Below are positions 1-9,212 of a DNA stretch of 64,000 nt, piece by piece (within the stretch, counting starts at the first letter, position 1; the number at the start of each line of letters is the position of its first letter). The position numbers were made by a program, and so were the translations under genes. The stretch is from Gammaproteobacteria bacterium (GTDB lineage Bacteria > Pseudomonadota > Gammaproteobacteria > Ga0077536), in the NCBI GenBank assembly GCA_020849475.1, contig JADLGE010000025.1:51287-115286 (forward strand), given 5' to 3'. The notes beneath the pieces are model-generated. The model saw only the letters and a list, made by a program, of their open reading frames with translations, was not told the DNA's origin and did not search any database.

Positions 1-1
1 C

Positions 2-898
2 TTTCCGCTGCGTCAGCTCGAATTCGTGCTCGGCGATGTCTGCGATCGGGCGGCGGTCGAGCATGTGTTTCAGCGCTTCAAGCCGGCGCTGGTGCTGCAC
101 GCCGCGGCCTACAAGCATGTGCCGATACTGCAGAGTCAGGCGCGCGAGGCGGTGCGCAACAACGTGTTCGGCACGCTGGAGATGGTCGAAGCCGCCGAGC
201 GCCATGGCAGCGCGACTTTCGTGCTGATCTCGACCGACAAGGCAGTGCGTCCGAGCAGCATCATGGGCGCGACCAAACGCCTGACGGAATTGCTGTGTGA
301 AACGCGCAAGCGACGCGCGGCGACGCGCTACATCACCGTGCGCTTCGGCAACGTGCTGGGTTCGGCCGGCAGCGTGGTGCCGCTGTTCCAGTCACAGATT
401 GCGGCCGGTGGCCCGCTCACCGTCACCCATCCCGAAGCGCGCCGCTATTTCATGACCATCGCCGAGGCCAGCCAGTTGATTCTGCAGGCTGCGACGGTCG
501 GCAGCGGCGGCGAGATCTTCGTGCTCGACATGGGCGAACCGGTCAACATCACCTATCTCGCCGAGCAGATGATTCGCCTGTCCGGTCGCGAGCCCGGTGT
601 CGATATCAAGATTGAGTACACGGGTTTGCGCCCGGGCGAAAAGCTCAACGAGGAGCTGTTCCTCGATGCCGAGAAGCTGACGCCGACGCCCCATCACAAG
701 ATTCGGCTCGCCCAGCATGTGGAAGTCGAGCCGCGCCAGCTGGCCGATTTGCTCAGTGCCCTGGCGCGCGCGGTCGAGACCTTTGATGAAGCTGCCATCG
801 AGCGTCTCCTGCGCCAGGCGGTGCCTGACCTCGAAGTGGTGCAGCCAGGATCAAACGAAGCCGCCAATGTCATTGCCTTCAACCGCGGCGCCCCGTAG
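2..898 (+). CDS. NDP-sugar 4,6-dehydratase/epimerase, FlaA1/WbpM/CapD family (3' part)
   Basis: This is the C-terminal part of a gene that starts before the window; the frame is open from base 2 (FPLRQLEFVLGDV...) to the TAG at 896-898. The visible 298 codons hold the Rossmann/SDR part of the membrane-anchored polysaccharide-biosynthesis dehydratases: an AAAYKHVP motif, then STDKAVRPSSIMGATKR, where the usual catalytic Tyr of the S-Y-K triad is Met (M-x3-K), as is typical of the WbpM/PglF/FlaA1 group. FGNVLGS and the LRPGEKLNEEL motif follow. Such enzymes convert UDP-GlcNAc to a 4-keto-6-deoxy sugar for O-antigen, capsule or protein glycans. galU lies 106 bases downstream on the same strand, which fits a sugar-nucleotide cluster. 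The N-terminal membrane segments are presumably upstream and are not seen. Confidence 0.9.
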   Translation, partial: FPLRQLEFVLGDVCDRAAVEHVFQRFKPALVLHAAAYKHVPILQSQAREAVRNNVFGTLEMVEAAERHGSATFVLISTDKAVRPSSIMGATKRLTELLCETRKRRAATRYITVRFGNVLGSAGSVVPLFQSQIAAGGPLTVTHPEARRYFMTIAEASQLILQAATVGSGGEIFVLDMGEPVNITYLAEQMIRLSGREPGVDIKIEYTGLRPGEKLNEELFLDAEKLTPTPHHKIRLAQHVEVEPRQLADLLSALARAVETFDEAAIERLLRQAVPDLEVVQPGSNEAANVIAFNRGAP

Positions 899-916
899 GT
901 GCGAATTCATTCGCAC
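899..916. repeat. Short palindromic repeat, GTGCGAAT family, copy 1
   Basis: GTGCGAATTCATTCGCAC: 8-base arms around TC. It starts at the base after the stop codon of the dehydratase gene. The exact reverse complement occurs at 3769-3786 and a one-base variant at 14544-14561, all in intergenic DNA. Confidence 0.8.
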
Positions 917-1004
917 ATTGACGGGCGCGGCACGGCGCCGAACCGGGTTTTAATAGGTACATGAATCCGCAGCCACGGAATTCGCGAATAACAGGAGCGT
1001 TCGA

Positions 1005-1880
<876 letters not shown>

Positions 1881-1932
1881 TTGGGAACTGGCGGGTGGGG
1901 CGCCGGGCTCTGTCCCGGCTGAGCTCAGGGCT

Positions 1933-1954
1933 GCCCACGCAATGCTGCGTGGGC
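1933..1954. terminator. Hairpin between convergent genes (possible terminator, no T tract)
   Basis: Perfect stem GCCCACGCA / TGCGTGGGC with a 4-base loop, between the end of galU and the end of the small minus-strand gene. There is no T run on either side, so intrinsic termination is uncertain; it may be a 3'-end stabilising or bidirectional element. Confidence 0.4.
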
Positions 1955-1962
1955 GGTGGTCA

Positions 1963-2205
1963 TCAGAATATGTAGTCGAGCATGGCGCGTTTGCGCGCCA
2001 GTTCGGTTTGCAGGAAGGTCAGGGCGCGCAGGGAATGCTCATCTTCGGGCTCGCCGGCGGCGGCGATCAGCTCTTCCAGCTCCTGCACTTCTTCTTCCAG
2101 CTCGTCGCGCTCGTTATCCGAGCCCAGCAGTGGGAAAAAGGATTCGAGCTGCTTGAGCTCCTCGACGAGGTCGTTCCAACCTTCCGAATGGGTGCCGCTT
2201 CTCAT
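1963..2205 (-). CDS. Small acidic helical protein, function unknown
   Basis: An 80-residue protein rich in Glu and Leu (WNDLVEELKQLESFF, then DELEEEVQELEELIAAAG), predicted to be mainly helical and possibly coiled coil, with no membrane segment or signal. The longer frame reaches a TTG at 2232, but ATG at 2205 is preceded by GGAGG with a 9-base gap, so this start is chosen. The gene points away from ppnN across an AT-rich gap and converges on galU. I do not recognise a family. The strong ribosome binding site and clean frame support a real gene. Confidence 0.7.
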   Translation of the reverse strand: MRSGTHSEGWNDLVEELKQLESFFPLLGSDNERDELEEEVQELEELIAAAGEPEDEHSLRALTFLQTELARKRAMLDYIF

Positions 2206-2360
2206 GTCTGGTGACCTCCGATCGTCCACCAAATAAGTCCATTATCAGTCTTTTCGGATCCACGACCTTATGATGATCGTTTAAAACGCTGATCTTCACG
2301 GAAATAATATAGGATTGTCGGAAACAACTTCAACTGCCAAAGCTAAACGACGCGCTTTCA
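2206..2360. promoter_or_regulatory. AT-rich divergent promoter region
   Basis: This 155-base gap between the divergent small gene and ppnN is clearly richer in A/T than its surroundings (for example TAATAT at 2305-2310 and the GTTTAAAACG stretch near 2280). It must carry promoters for both genes. No exact -35/-10 pair could be assigned with confidence. Confidence 0.35.
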
Positions 2361-3761
2361 ATGTCTGACCGATCACATTCTTTGTTCGATAACGGCCGCG
2401 TGATTGCCCACGCCACGGTCGCGCCCGAGGCCAGCCTCGCCATTCTTTCCCAGCGCGAGGTCAACGCCCTGTGCCGGGGCGGCAACCAGCCCCTGCATGA
2501 CCTGTTCCGGCGCTGCGCGCTGGCGGTGCTGTCCAGCGGCGCCGAGATCGACGACGTGCGCGACCTCTACGACCGCTACCGGGATTTCGACGTCAGCCTG
2601 GTGCAGGAAGACCGCGGCCTGCGCCTCAACCTGCGCAACGCACCGGCCACCGCCTTCGTCGCCGGGCAGATGATTCGCGGCGTGCGCGAGCACCTGTTCG
2701 CGGTGCTGCGCGACATCCTCTACATCACCCACGAGCTCGAGCGCGGCCTACAGTTCGACCTCTCGACCCCGGGCGGCATCACCGACGCGGTGTTCAAGAT
2801 CCTGCGCAACGCGCGGGTGCTGACGCCCGAGCCACGCGCCGGTCTGGTGGTGTGCTGGGGCGGGCATTCCATCAATCGCATCGAGTACGACTACACCAAG
2901 GAAGTCGGCTACGCCCTCGGCCTGCGCGGCCTGGATGTCTGCACCGGCTGCGGACCGGGCGCCATGAAGGGGCCGATGAAGGGCGCCACCATCGCCCATG
3001 CCAAGCAGCGCATCGGCAATGGCCGCTACATCGGCATCACCGAGCCCGGCATCATCGCCGCCGAGGCGCCCAATCCCATCGTCAACGCGCTGGTCATCAT
3101 GCCGGACATGGAAAAGCGCCTGGAGGCCTTCGTGCGCCTGGCCCATGGCATCGTGGTGTTTCCGGGCGGCGTCGGCACCGCCGAGGAAATTCTCTATCTG
3201 CTCGGCCTGTTGGCCCATCCCGACAATGCCGCCCAGCCTCTGCCGGTGGTGCTGACCGGGCCGCCCGAGAGCGCGGACTATTTCGCGTCGCTGGATGAGT
3301 TCATTCGCCTGGTGCTGGGGCCGGAGATCGCCGACCGCTATCGCATCGTGGTCGGCGACCCCCATGGCGTGGCCGATCTGCAGCAGGTCGAGATCAAGAA
3401 TGTGCTGGCTTACCGCGACCAGCACGACGACGCGCCCTATTTCAACTGGCGCATGGTCATCGACAACAGCTACCAGACGCCGTTTGCCCCGACCCACGAA
3501 AACATCGAGAGCCTGGTGCTGTCCCGTGACCTGCCGCGCCACACCCTGGCGTCGAATCTGCGCCGGGTGTTCTCAACCATCGTGGCGGGCAACGTCAAAG
3601 AAGCGGGCATCGCCGCGTGCGAGGCCCATGGGCCGTTTCGGATCCGAGGTGAACAGACCATCATGACGGCGCTTGATGCGCTGCTCGCAAGCTTCGTCGC
3701 GCAGCACCGCATGAAGCTGCCGGGGCGCGCGTATCGGCCTTGTTACGAGATTGTGCGGTGA
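2361..3761 (+). CDS. ppnN: Pyrimidine/purine nucleotide 5'-monophosphate nucleosidase, LOG family
   Basis: PpnN (YgdH) cleaves nucleoside monophosphates to base and ribose-5-phosphate; in E. coli it is activated by (p)ppGpp. The 466 residues agree with the E. coli protein (about 454). The LOG-family Rossmann core is clear in the middle: CTGCGPGAMKGPMKGA, the usual phosphate-binding and catalytic motif region, and FPGGVGTAEEILYLLG, the PGGxGTxxE signature. The extended N-terminal (about 1-140) and C-terminal regions are those of the PpnN subgroup rather than the short LOG cytokinin-type enzymes. It stands alone between a divergent small gene and a convergent export operon; a GTGCGAAT palindrome follows 7 bases after the stop. 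Confidence 0.92.
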   Translation: MSDRSHSLFDNGRVIAHATVAPEASLAILSQREVNALCRGGNQPLHDLFRRCALAVLSSGAEIDDVRDLYDRYRDFDVSLVQEDRGLRLNLRNAPATAFVAGQMIRGVREHLFAVLRDILYITHELERGLQFDLSTPGGITDAVFKILRNARVLTPEPRAGLVVCWGGHSINRIEYDYTKEVGYALGLRGLDVCTGCGPGAMKGPMKGATIAHAKQRIGNGRYIGITEPGIIAAEAPNPIVNALVIMPDMEKRLEAFVRLAHGIVVFPGGVGTAEEILYLLGLLAHPDNAAQPLPVVLTGPPESADYFASLDEFIRLVLGPEIADRYRIVVGDPHGVADLQQVEIKNVLAYRDQHDDAPYFNWRMVIDNSYQTPFAPTHENIESLVLSRDLPRHTLASNLRRVFSTIVAGNVKEAGIAACEAHGPFRIRGEQTIMTALDALLASFVAQHRMKLPGRAYRPCYEIVR

Positions 3762-3768
3762 GGCGTTG

Positions 3769-3786
3769 GTGCGAATGAATTCGCAC
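3769..3786. repeat. Short palindromic repeat, GTGCGAAT family, copy 2
   Basis: GTGCGAATGAATTCGCAC, the exact reverse complement of the copy at 899-916. It lies between the convergent ppnN and AttH-like genes and could fold as a hairpin in either 3' end. Confidence 0.8.
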
Positions 3787-3826
3787 CGACGACGGGAGCG
3801 CGTATTTCCTCGGTGACCTCCGCCCT

Positions 3827-4954
3827 TCAATACCCGGTCATTTCCACATACCCCAATCCCGCCGGCTGGCCCTCACGGCTGACCGTCACCGCGCCTTCCC
3901 AATACTTGAAACGTCCATGCCATTCCTGGTCGGCGAGGCGTGGTGCGAGGGTCAGGGTCAGCTGGTGAGCGGGGATGTCGAGCCGCCAACCCTGCGGATA
4001 GGTGCGACCAGTGCGCGCGCTCTTCCAGGCGCCGAGCGTGCTGATGCGCACGTCTTCGGCGGCGAGCCTATGTGGCCGGCCCGCGCTATCGACATAGGTG
4101 CCGGCGCTGAAAGCATCACTGCCACCATCGCGCTGGCGCAGGCGATAGAACATGAGGCTGCCGCCGTCGGCGAGTTGCAGCGCGAACCAGTCCCAGCCAG
4201 CCTGCTGGCGCGACAGGGCGCTGGTGCTCCATTCGCGATCCAGCCAGGCTTCGCCGCTGACCGCGTGTTCGCTATCGGCCAGCGTCAAAGTGCCGCGCGC
4301 GGCGAGGCGCGGTAGCGAGTAGTAGTAGGAAGCATTGCCGGGCGCCGCGCTCTTGCGCGACAGGCCCTCATCACCTTGCAGCACCACCGCGCTCTTTTCA
4401 TCGAGCTTCAAGTCGATGCCCTGGCCCTGCTGCGTGGCCTTGAGATGCCAGCCCGTGGCGGCGTCGTATTCGATACGCCAGTCGTCCAGCCATACCGCCG
4501 GCGGCGCCACCGACACGCCGGCGACCTCCGGCAGCGCGCGGCTCATGCGCTCATAGGCATGGAACTGCTGACCCTCGATGTCGGTGATGGCGAAATGGCC
4601 GAGCAGCACGCGTGAACTGCGCCATGCCGACGCTGATGGCGGGGTGTGCGCCGCGAGTTCAAAGCGGAACAAGGTGAGCTGAAAGCCGAAAGGGCGACCC
4701 TCGCTGTCCTTGAGGTGTCCGGTGAAATACCACCATTCAGAGCGGAACTCGGGATGGGCAGCGTGATCGCGCGGAAATTCGAACACACGCGGCTGCTCGG
4801 CGCGCGCGAAGCCGGCATCGTCCGTCGGCGCGCTCATGGCGGCGATGGCGTTGTCGTGTGCGCCGTCGCGCGGCGCGGGACCGCCATGCACGCCTGACAG
4901 CGCGGCCCACAGCAGCGCGCCCGCGACGGTCAGCAGCCAGTACAGCTTATTCAT
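3827..4954 (-). CDS. AttH-like secreted protein, lipocalin-like (CrtC/carotenoid 1,2-hydratase fold)
   Basis: The chosen ATG at 4954 gives MNKLYWLLTVAGALLWAALSG, a hydrophobic signal or anchor, and a 375-residue product. It overlaps the permease stop by 8 bases (ATGAATAA), so translation is probably coupled; the upstream extension of the frame is an artefact inside the permease gene. The mature part begins with FEFPRDHAAHPEFRSEWWYF, the hallmark of the AttH/CrtC-type lipocalin-like family, and contains repeated W/Y-rich strands and WLDREWSTSAL. In AttEFGH-type loci this protein is exported with or by the ABC permease; the ligand is unknown. The product is expected outside the cytoplasmic membrane. 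Function beyond family membership is inference. Confidence 0.85.
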   Translation of the reverse strand: MNKLYWLLTVAGALLWAALSGVHGGPAPRDGAHDNAIAAMSAPTDDAGFARAEQPRVFEFPRDHAAHPEFRSEWWYFTGHLKDSEGRPFGFQLTLFRFELAAHTPPSASAWRSSRVLLGHFAITDIEGQQFHAYERMSRALPEVAGVSVAPPAVWLDDWRIEYDAATGWHLKATQQGQGIDLKLDEKSAVVLQGDEGLSRKSAAPGNASYYYSLPRLAARGTLTLADSEHAVSGEAWLDREWSTSALSRQQAGWDWFALQLADGGSLMFYRLRQRDGGSDAFSAGTYVDSAGRPHRLAAEDVRISTLGAWKSARTGRTYPQGWRLDIPAHQLTLTLAPRLADQEWHGRFKYWEGAVTVSREGQPAGLGYVEMTGY

Positions 4955-7469
4955 AGCGCAGCGCCGTGGCCGGGTCGATGCGCACCGCGCGTTCGGCCGG
5001 ATAGACGGTGGCGGCCAGCGCCGCCAGCAGCGCGCCGGCGGCCGGCAACAGCAGCGCGTGCGCGTCGAGACTGAGCTGCATGCTCCAGCCAAACGAGCGG
5101 ATGTTGATGAAGGCTATCAAGAGCTTCGCGATCAAGACGCCGAGCGGCAGCGCGAGGCCCGCCGCCAGCACCGCAATCACGGCAGTCTGCAGATAGAGCG
5201 TGCTGCGCAGTGCGGCCGGCGCGAGGCCGGTGGCGAGCAGCATGGCGTATTCGCGACCGCGTTCCAGGTGCAGCGCCAACAGCGCGTTGAACACGCCGAG
5301 AGCGGCGATGGCGGCGGCAAACAAAGTCAGCACGTGGGTGATGGCGAATGTGCGATCGAACACCGCCAGCGAGCGCGATTTCAAAGAAGCATTCGACCAC
5401 GCCGCGAGGCTGCCATCGCGCGGCAGGAGCGCCATGAGCGTGCGCTCGAGTTGCCGACTGTCGACCTTGGGGCGTGGATAGATGCCGATGCCGTGCACGC
5501 GTTGGTCCTGCCAGTAATGACGAAAGCGCGCGAGGCTCACCGCCACCACGCCGCGTTCGCTGCCATAGTCGCTATAAATGCCGGCGATCCGAAACGGTCG
5601 GCGTCCGACCGGCGTCGGAATGTCGATGAGGTCGCCGACCTGCTTGCCGAGGTGATAGGACAGCGGTTCGGAGATCATCGCCACATCGCCGTTGTTCCAC
5701 GCCGGCCACGGCGCGACGCCGTGCAGGAATTGAAAGCCGCGCTCGGCCTCGGCGGGCAGTTCATAGGCGGTCACGCGCAGTTCGCCGTCGCCATACAGGA
5801 CGCGCGCACGACGAATCTTCGACACCGTCGTCACCTCGGGCAACTGCATGACGCGCGCGATGAATTGTTCATCGATGCGCGGCGGCGCCTGTTCATCGAA
5901 GCCCGGTGAGATATAGATCTCGGCGCGCAACAACTGCGTCAGCCAGTCGTCCACCGCGCCGCGAAAGCTTGCGACCATGAGGCCGACGCCGACACTGGTG
6001 GCGGTGGCGGCCATCAGCGCCGCGACCGCCATGCCGATGCGTCCCATCGAGCGTGAGGCGCCGCGTATCGCAAGACGCAAGGGCAGGGGACGCAGCCGCG
6101 AGTGGCGATGGGCGACCGCGTCGAGGCCGTGCTGCACCAGCCACGGCACCAGCAGCATGGCGGCGACGATGCAGGCGCCGAGCGCGGCAAAGCCGGCGTA
6201 GAGGGAACGCGACGACAGCGTGAGCAAGGCGCTGGCCAGCATCACGCAGGCGAGGCCGGCCCAGGCCGCGCGCGCCAGACCACGCGCGGCGCTGTCGGCG
6301 CTGACGGAATAACGCGCGGCGTGGGCTGGGTCGGCGCGCAGGGCCGACCACGCCGGCAAGGCCGCCGCGAGCAAGGTGGTGACGGCCGCCAACGCCACGC
6401 CGAGCAGGGCCAGCAGCGGTTCGAACGTCAGCTGCCCGCCACCCGTGGCGAAGTAATGATCGCGCAGCGTCTGGCCGACCGGCGCCATGAGCGCGCGCGC
6501 CAGCCCATAGCCAAGGCCACAACCGAGCACACCGCCGGCGAGGCCGAGAGCCAAGCCCTCGGCCACGATCAAACGCGCCAGCGCACCGCGCGTCACACCG
6601 AGCGCGCGCAGACGCGCGAACAGCGACTGTCGCTGCATGACCAGGAAAGCCATGGTGTTGTAAATCATGAAACCGCCGACCAGCAGCGCCAGCAGACTCA
6701 GGGCGTCGAGGTTGGTGTAGAAGGCGTCGGTGAGATTGCGCGCACCGCGCGCCTGGCGGCCGGCGTCGATGATCTGTACCTGTGCGGGCAGGGCCGCGGC
6801 GAGCGCGGCCAGTGTCGTGGCGGCGTCGCTGTCGTTGCCGGCATCGAGTTCGATGCGCGTCACGCGCCCCTCTTTGTGCAGATATTCCTGGGCGCTGGCG
6901 ATGTCGAGCAAGGCCACGTCATCGGCAAGCGTCGCGCCTGACTCGTCAGTGGCCGCGACGCTCGCGAGCAGGCGCAGCGCATGCTGGTCTTGTGCGTGGC
7001 GCGCGAGCAGGCTGCCATTGACGGCCACGCCCAGGCGTTGCGCGGTGCCCGCGGTCATGACCATGGCGCCCGCCTCGGTCAGGAATTTCGTCCACGCCAA
7101 ACCCTGCGCGCCGCTCTCGCCGCGCAGGGCCAGCGCATCGACACCGAGCACCTGCACGGCACGTTGCTCACCGCCGACATCGACGCGCAGACTGCCGGTG
7201 ACAATGGGTGAGGGATCCAGTTGTGGCGCAACGCGCCGCACCCGTGCCAGCAAGCGTTCATCGAAATCCTCACCGTCGACCGCCACCACGAAATGCGTGG
7301 CGCGGCCGAACACGCTGCGCAGCGAATCAGCGAACGCCTGGCGCGCGCTGGCCTGCGTCAACAGGATGCCGATGACGATCGCGACGCCGAGCGCGATGCC
7401 GCTCACCGCCAGCACGCATTGCGCCGGATGGCGCGTCAGGAAGCGCAGACTGGCGCGCCACAAGAGCAT
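4947..7469 (-). CDS. FtsX-type ABC transporter permease (fused AttF/AttG-like)
   Basis: A permease of about 840 residues with FtsX/MacB architecture. TM1 is near residues 17-40 (VSGIALGVAIVIGILL), followed by a large periplasmic region and a cluster of TM segments at about 260-480. A second copy of the pattern follows: TM near 485-510 (MAVAALMAATATSVGVGL), a second periplasmic domain, and three TMs at the C-terminus. This doubled FtsX layout corresponds to two separate permeases (AttF and AttG) in other loci. ATG 7469 overlaps the ATPase stop as TGATG; GTG at 7472 is an alternative. With the ATPase upstream and the AttH-like protein downstream it should form an export or lipid-extraction ABC system in the inner membrane. 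Confidence 0.88.
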   Translation of the reverse strand: MLLWRASLRFLTRHPAQCVLAVSGIALGVAIVIGILLTQASARQAFADSLRSVFGRATHFVVAVDGEDFDERLLARVRRVAPQLDPSPIVTGSLRVDVGGEQRAVQVLGVDALALRGESGAQGLAWTKFLTEAGAMVMTAGTAQRLGVAVNGSLLARHAQDQHALRLLASVAATDESGATLADDVALLDIASAQEYLHKEGRVTRIELDAGNDSDAATTLAALAAALPAQVQIIDAGRQARGARNLTDAFYTNLDALSLLALLVGGFMIYNTMAFLVMQRQSLFARLRALGVTRGALARLIVAEGLALGLAGGVLGCGLGYGLARALMAPVGQTLRDHYFATGGGQLTFEPLLALLGVALAAVTTLLAAALPAWSALRADPAHAARYSVSADSAARGLARAAWAGLACVMLASALLTLSSRSLYAGFAALGACIVAAMLLVPWLVQHGLDAVAHRHSRLRPLPLRLAIRGASRSMGRIGMAVAALMAATATSVGVGLMVASFRGAVDDWLTQLLRAEIYISPGFDEQAPPRIDEQFIARVMQLPEVTTVSKIRRARVLYGDGELRVTAYELPAEAERGFQFLHGVAPWPAWNNGDVAMISEPLSYHLGKQVGDLIDIPTPVGRRPFRIAGIYSDYGSERGVVAVSLARFRHYWQDQRVHGIGIYPRPKVDSRQLERTLMALLPRDGSLAAWSNASLKSRSLAVFDRTFAITHVLTLFAAAIAALGVFNALLALHLERGREYAMLLATGLAPAALRSTLYLQTAVIAVLAAGLALPLGVLIAKLLIAFINIRSFGWSMQLSLDAHALLLPAAGALLAALAATVYPAERAVRIDPATALRYE

Positions 7470-8146
7470 CACGGCCGCGCGCTGAGTGCGCCGTTGCGCA
7501 GTTCCAGCACGCGGTCGGCGTGGCCGAGCATTTCGTCGCTGTGGGTCGCCATCAACAGGGTCGCGCCGGCGGCGCGCACGCAGCGTTCAAACAAGGCGAT
7601 GACTTCACGGCCGGTGTCGCGGTCGAGATTGCCTGTCGGTTCGTCGGCGATGATGAGCCGCGGGCGATGGGCGATGGCGCGTGCGATGGCGGTGCGCTGC
7701 TGCTCACCGCCCGAGATCTGGTCGGGGAAGCGGTCGGCGAGCGCGGTGATGGAAAGCGCGTTGAGCAACTCGGCGACGCGCGCCGCTTGCGGCAGGCCGT
7801 TGAGTTCGAGTGGCAGCGCGATGTTCTCGCGCACCGTCAGGGTCGGCAACAGGTTGAACGCCTGGAACACGAAACCGAGGCGCGCGCGCCGAAAGGCCGT
7901 GCGTGCGGCATCGTTCCAGCCGCTCATGTCCTCGCCTTCGAATTCGAGATGGCCGCTGTCCGGTCTGTCCATCGCGCCGATGAGATTGAGCAAGGTGGTC
8001 TTGCCCGAGCCGCTGCGGCCCACCACCGCGACGATTTCACCCGCAGCGAGTTCGAGATTGAGATGACTGAGGATGGCGGCCCGTTCGCGCGCGGCGGCGT
8101 AGTGGCGGCCGAGGTTGCGGGCGCGGAGCAGGGGCGGGGCGATCAT
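7469..8146 (-). CDS. ABC transporter ATP-binding protein, LolD/MacB/AttE type
   Basis: A 225-residue ATPase with every core motif: Walker A GRSGSGKTTLLN, Q-loop FVFQAFNLLP, signature ISGGEQQRTAIARA, Walker B LIIADEPTGNLD and the H-loop MATHSDE. The NLLPTLTVRENIALPLEL stretch is characteristic of the LolD/MacB group that works with FtsX-like permeases. It is the first gene of the three-gene minus-strand operon; its stop overlaps the permease start. It energises the permease from the cytoplasmic side. The substrate is unknown. Confidence 0.92.
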   Translation of the reverse strand: MIAPPLLRARNLGRHYAAARERAAILSHLNLELAAGEIVAVVGRSGSGKTTLLNLIGAMDRPDSGHLEFEGEDMSGWNDAARTAFRRARLGFVFQAFNLLPTLTVRENIALPLELNGLPQAARVAELLNALSITALADRFPDQISGGEQQRTAIARAIAHRPRLIIADEPTGNLDRDTGREVIALFERCVRAAGATLLMATHSDEMLGHADRVLELRNGALSARP

Positions 8147-8209
8147 CGGGCAAGGTTAAGCGAGCGGCCAGGCATCGGCAAACCGCTGGCGCAGCGGCGT
8201 TCGATGGCG

Positions 8210-8333
8210 GATATCACAATGTTCCACAGTGTGAGTGATGTAGTTCCGGATGTCGGCCTGGGCCGGGCGTACAGTCGCTTCACCTTAGTTTCCTCCTCAT
8301 TATTCAGCCCTGCCCCGTGCGGGGCTTTTTTTT
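8210..8333 (+). ncRNA. Candidate small RNA ending at an orphan terminator
   Basis: No plus-strand gene ends here: the ABC operon to the left runs on the minus strand. Yet a strong plus-strand terminator stands at 8312-8333. Upstream are a small hairpin (CGGC-CTGG-GCCG around 8253-8266) and a single-stranded pyrimidine stretch, TTTCCTCCTCATTATTC, which could pair with Shine-Dalgarno sequences. The 5' end is a guess. No known RNA family was recognised. Confidence 0.35.
8312..8333 (+). terminator. Rho-independent terminator (orphan)
   Basis: GCCCCGTGCGGGGC at 8312-8325 followed by eight T at 8326-8333. The T run lies only on the plus-strand 3' side, so it ends a plus-strand transcript that begins in the gap after 8146. 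Confidence 0.8.
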
Positions 8334-8433
8334 GGGTTGCACGGGTGGCGCGCGGCGTTGACCGTCCCCGGGTGATGCTCTACGGTGCGATGCGACTCAA
8401 GGGCTGCCCGTTTGCGGCCGATTAGGGACAACC

Positions 8434-9201
8434 ATGATACTGAGCGTCATCATCCCGGCTTATAACGAGCGGCACACCATCGGCCCGTGCCTGGTCAAGG
8501 TCATTGCCGCCTTGCCCCATGTCGAGAAGGAAATCGTCATCGTTGATGACTGCTCGCGCGACGGCACGCGCGATTGGCTGCGCGCCCAGGTCGACGGCCT
8601 GAAAGGTGAAAACGCGGCTTTCGAACTCGATGACAAGGGCGATGTGAAAGTCGTCAGCGGCAACGCTGCCTTCACCATCCGCGTGCTCTACCACGATACC
8701 AATCTGGGCAAGGGCGGCGCTCTGCAGACCGGTCTCGCCGCCGCCCGCGGCGACGTCATGATCATCCAGGACGCCGATCTCGAATACGACCCGCAGGACT
8801 GGGTCGGCATGTACGACCTCATCGCCGTGCGCAAGGTCGCCGACGTGGTCTACGGTTCGCGCTTCTACGGCCGACCGCATCGCGCCCTGTATTTCCATCA
8901 CTACATGGCCAATCGCCTGATCTCTTTCCTGTTCAACGCGCTCTACAACCAGACCCTGTCCGACATCGAGGTCTGCTACAAGATGTTCACGCGCGAAGTG
9001 TTGGACTCCCTGCGCCTGTCGGCGCGCGACTTCGGCATCGAAGTCGAGTTCAGTGCGCAGTTCGCCCGCGCCAAGCGCTGGCGCATTTACGAGATGGGTA
9101 TTTCCTACTACGGCCGCACCTACGACGAGGGCAAGAAGATCAACTGGAAGGACGGCGTGAAAGCGCTGTGGTACCTCGTCAAGTATCGTTTCGATCTCTA
9201 G
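8434..9201 (+). CDS. Glycosyltransferase family 2 (polyprenyl-phosphate sugar synthase-like)
   Basis: A 255-residue GT-A enzyme. The N-terminus MILSVIIPAYNERHTIGPCL holds the GT2 start; IVDDCSRDGT binds the nucleotide, and QDADLEYDP carries the DxD-type motif. GKGGALQTGL and DIEVCYKMF are typical of dolichyl/undecaprenyl-phosphate mannose or glucose synthases and related enzymes. No C-terminal membrane segments are present. An AGGGA ribosome binding site lies six bases before the ATG. The next gene, 11 bases downstream, encodes a flippase-like membrane protein, and such pairs are common in lipid-linked sugar pathways. The exact sugar cannot be told. Confidence 0.9.
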   Translation: MILSVIIPAYNERHTIGPCLVKVIAALPHVEKEIVIVDDCSRDGTRDWLRAQVDGLKGENAAFELDDKGDVKVVSGNAAFTIRVLYHDTNLGKGGALQTGLAAARGDVMIIQDADLEYDPQDWVGMYDLIAVRKVADVVYGSRFYGRPHRALYFHHYMANRLISFLFNALYNQTLSDIEVCYKMFTREVLDSLRLSARDFGIEVEFSAQFARAKRWRIYEMGISYYGRTYDEGKKINWKDGVKALWYLVKYRFDL

Positions 9202-9212
9202 GGCCTTTGCCC

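Noticed and set aside
2206..2232. Longer N-terminus of the small gene at 1963 starting at TTG 2232
   Set aside because: The GGAGG ribosome binding site lies inside this extension and is correctly spaced for ATG 2205.
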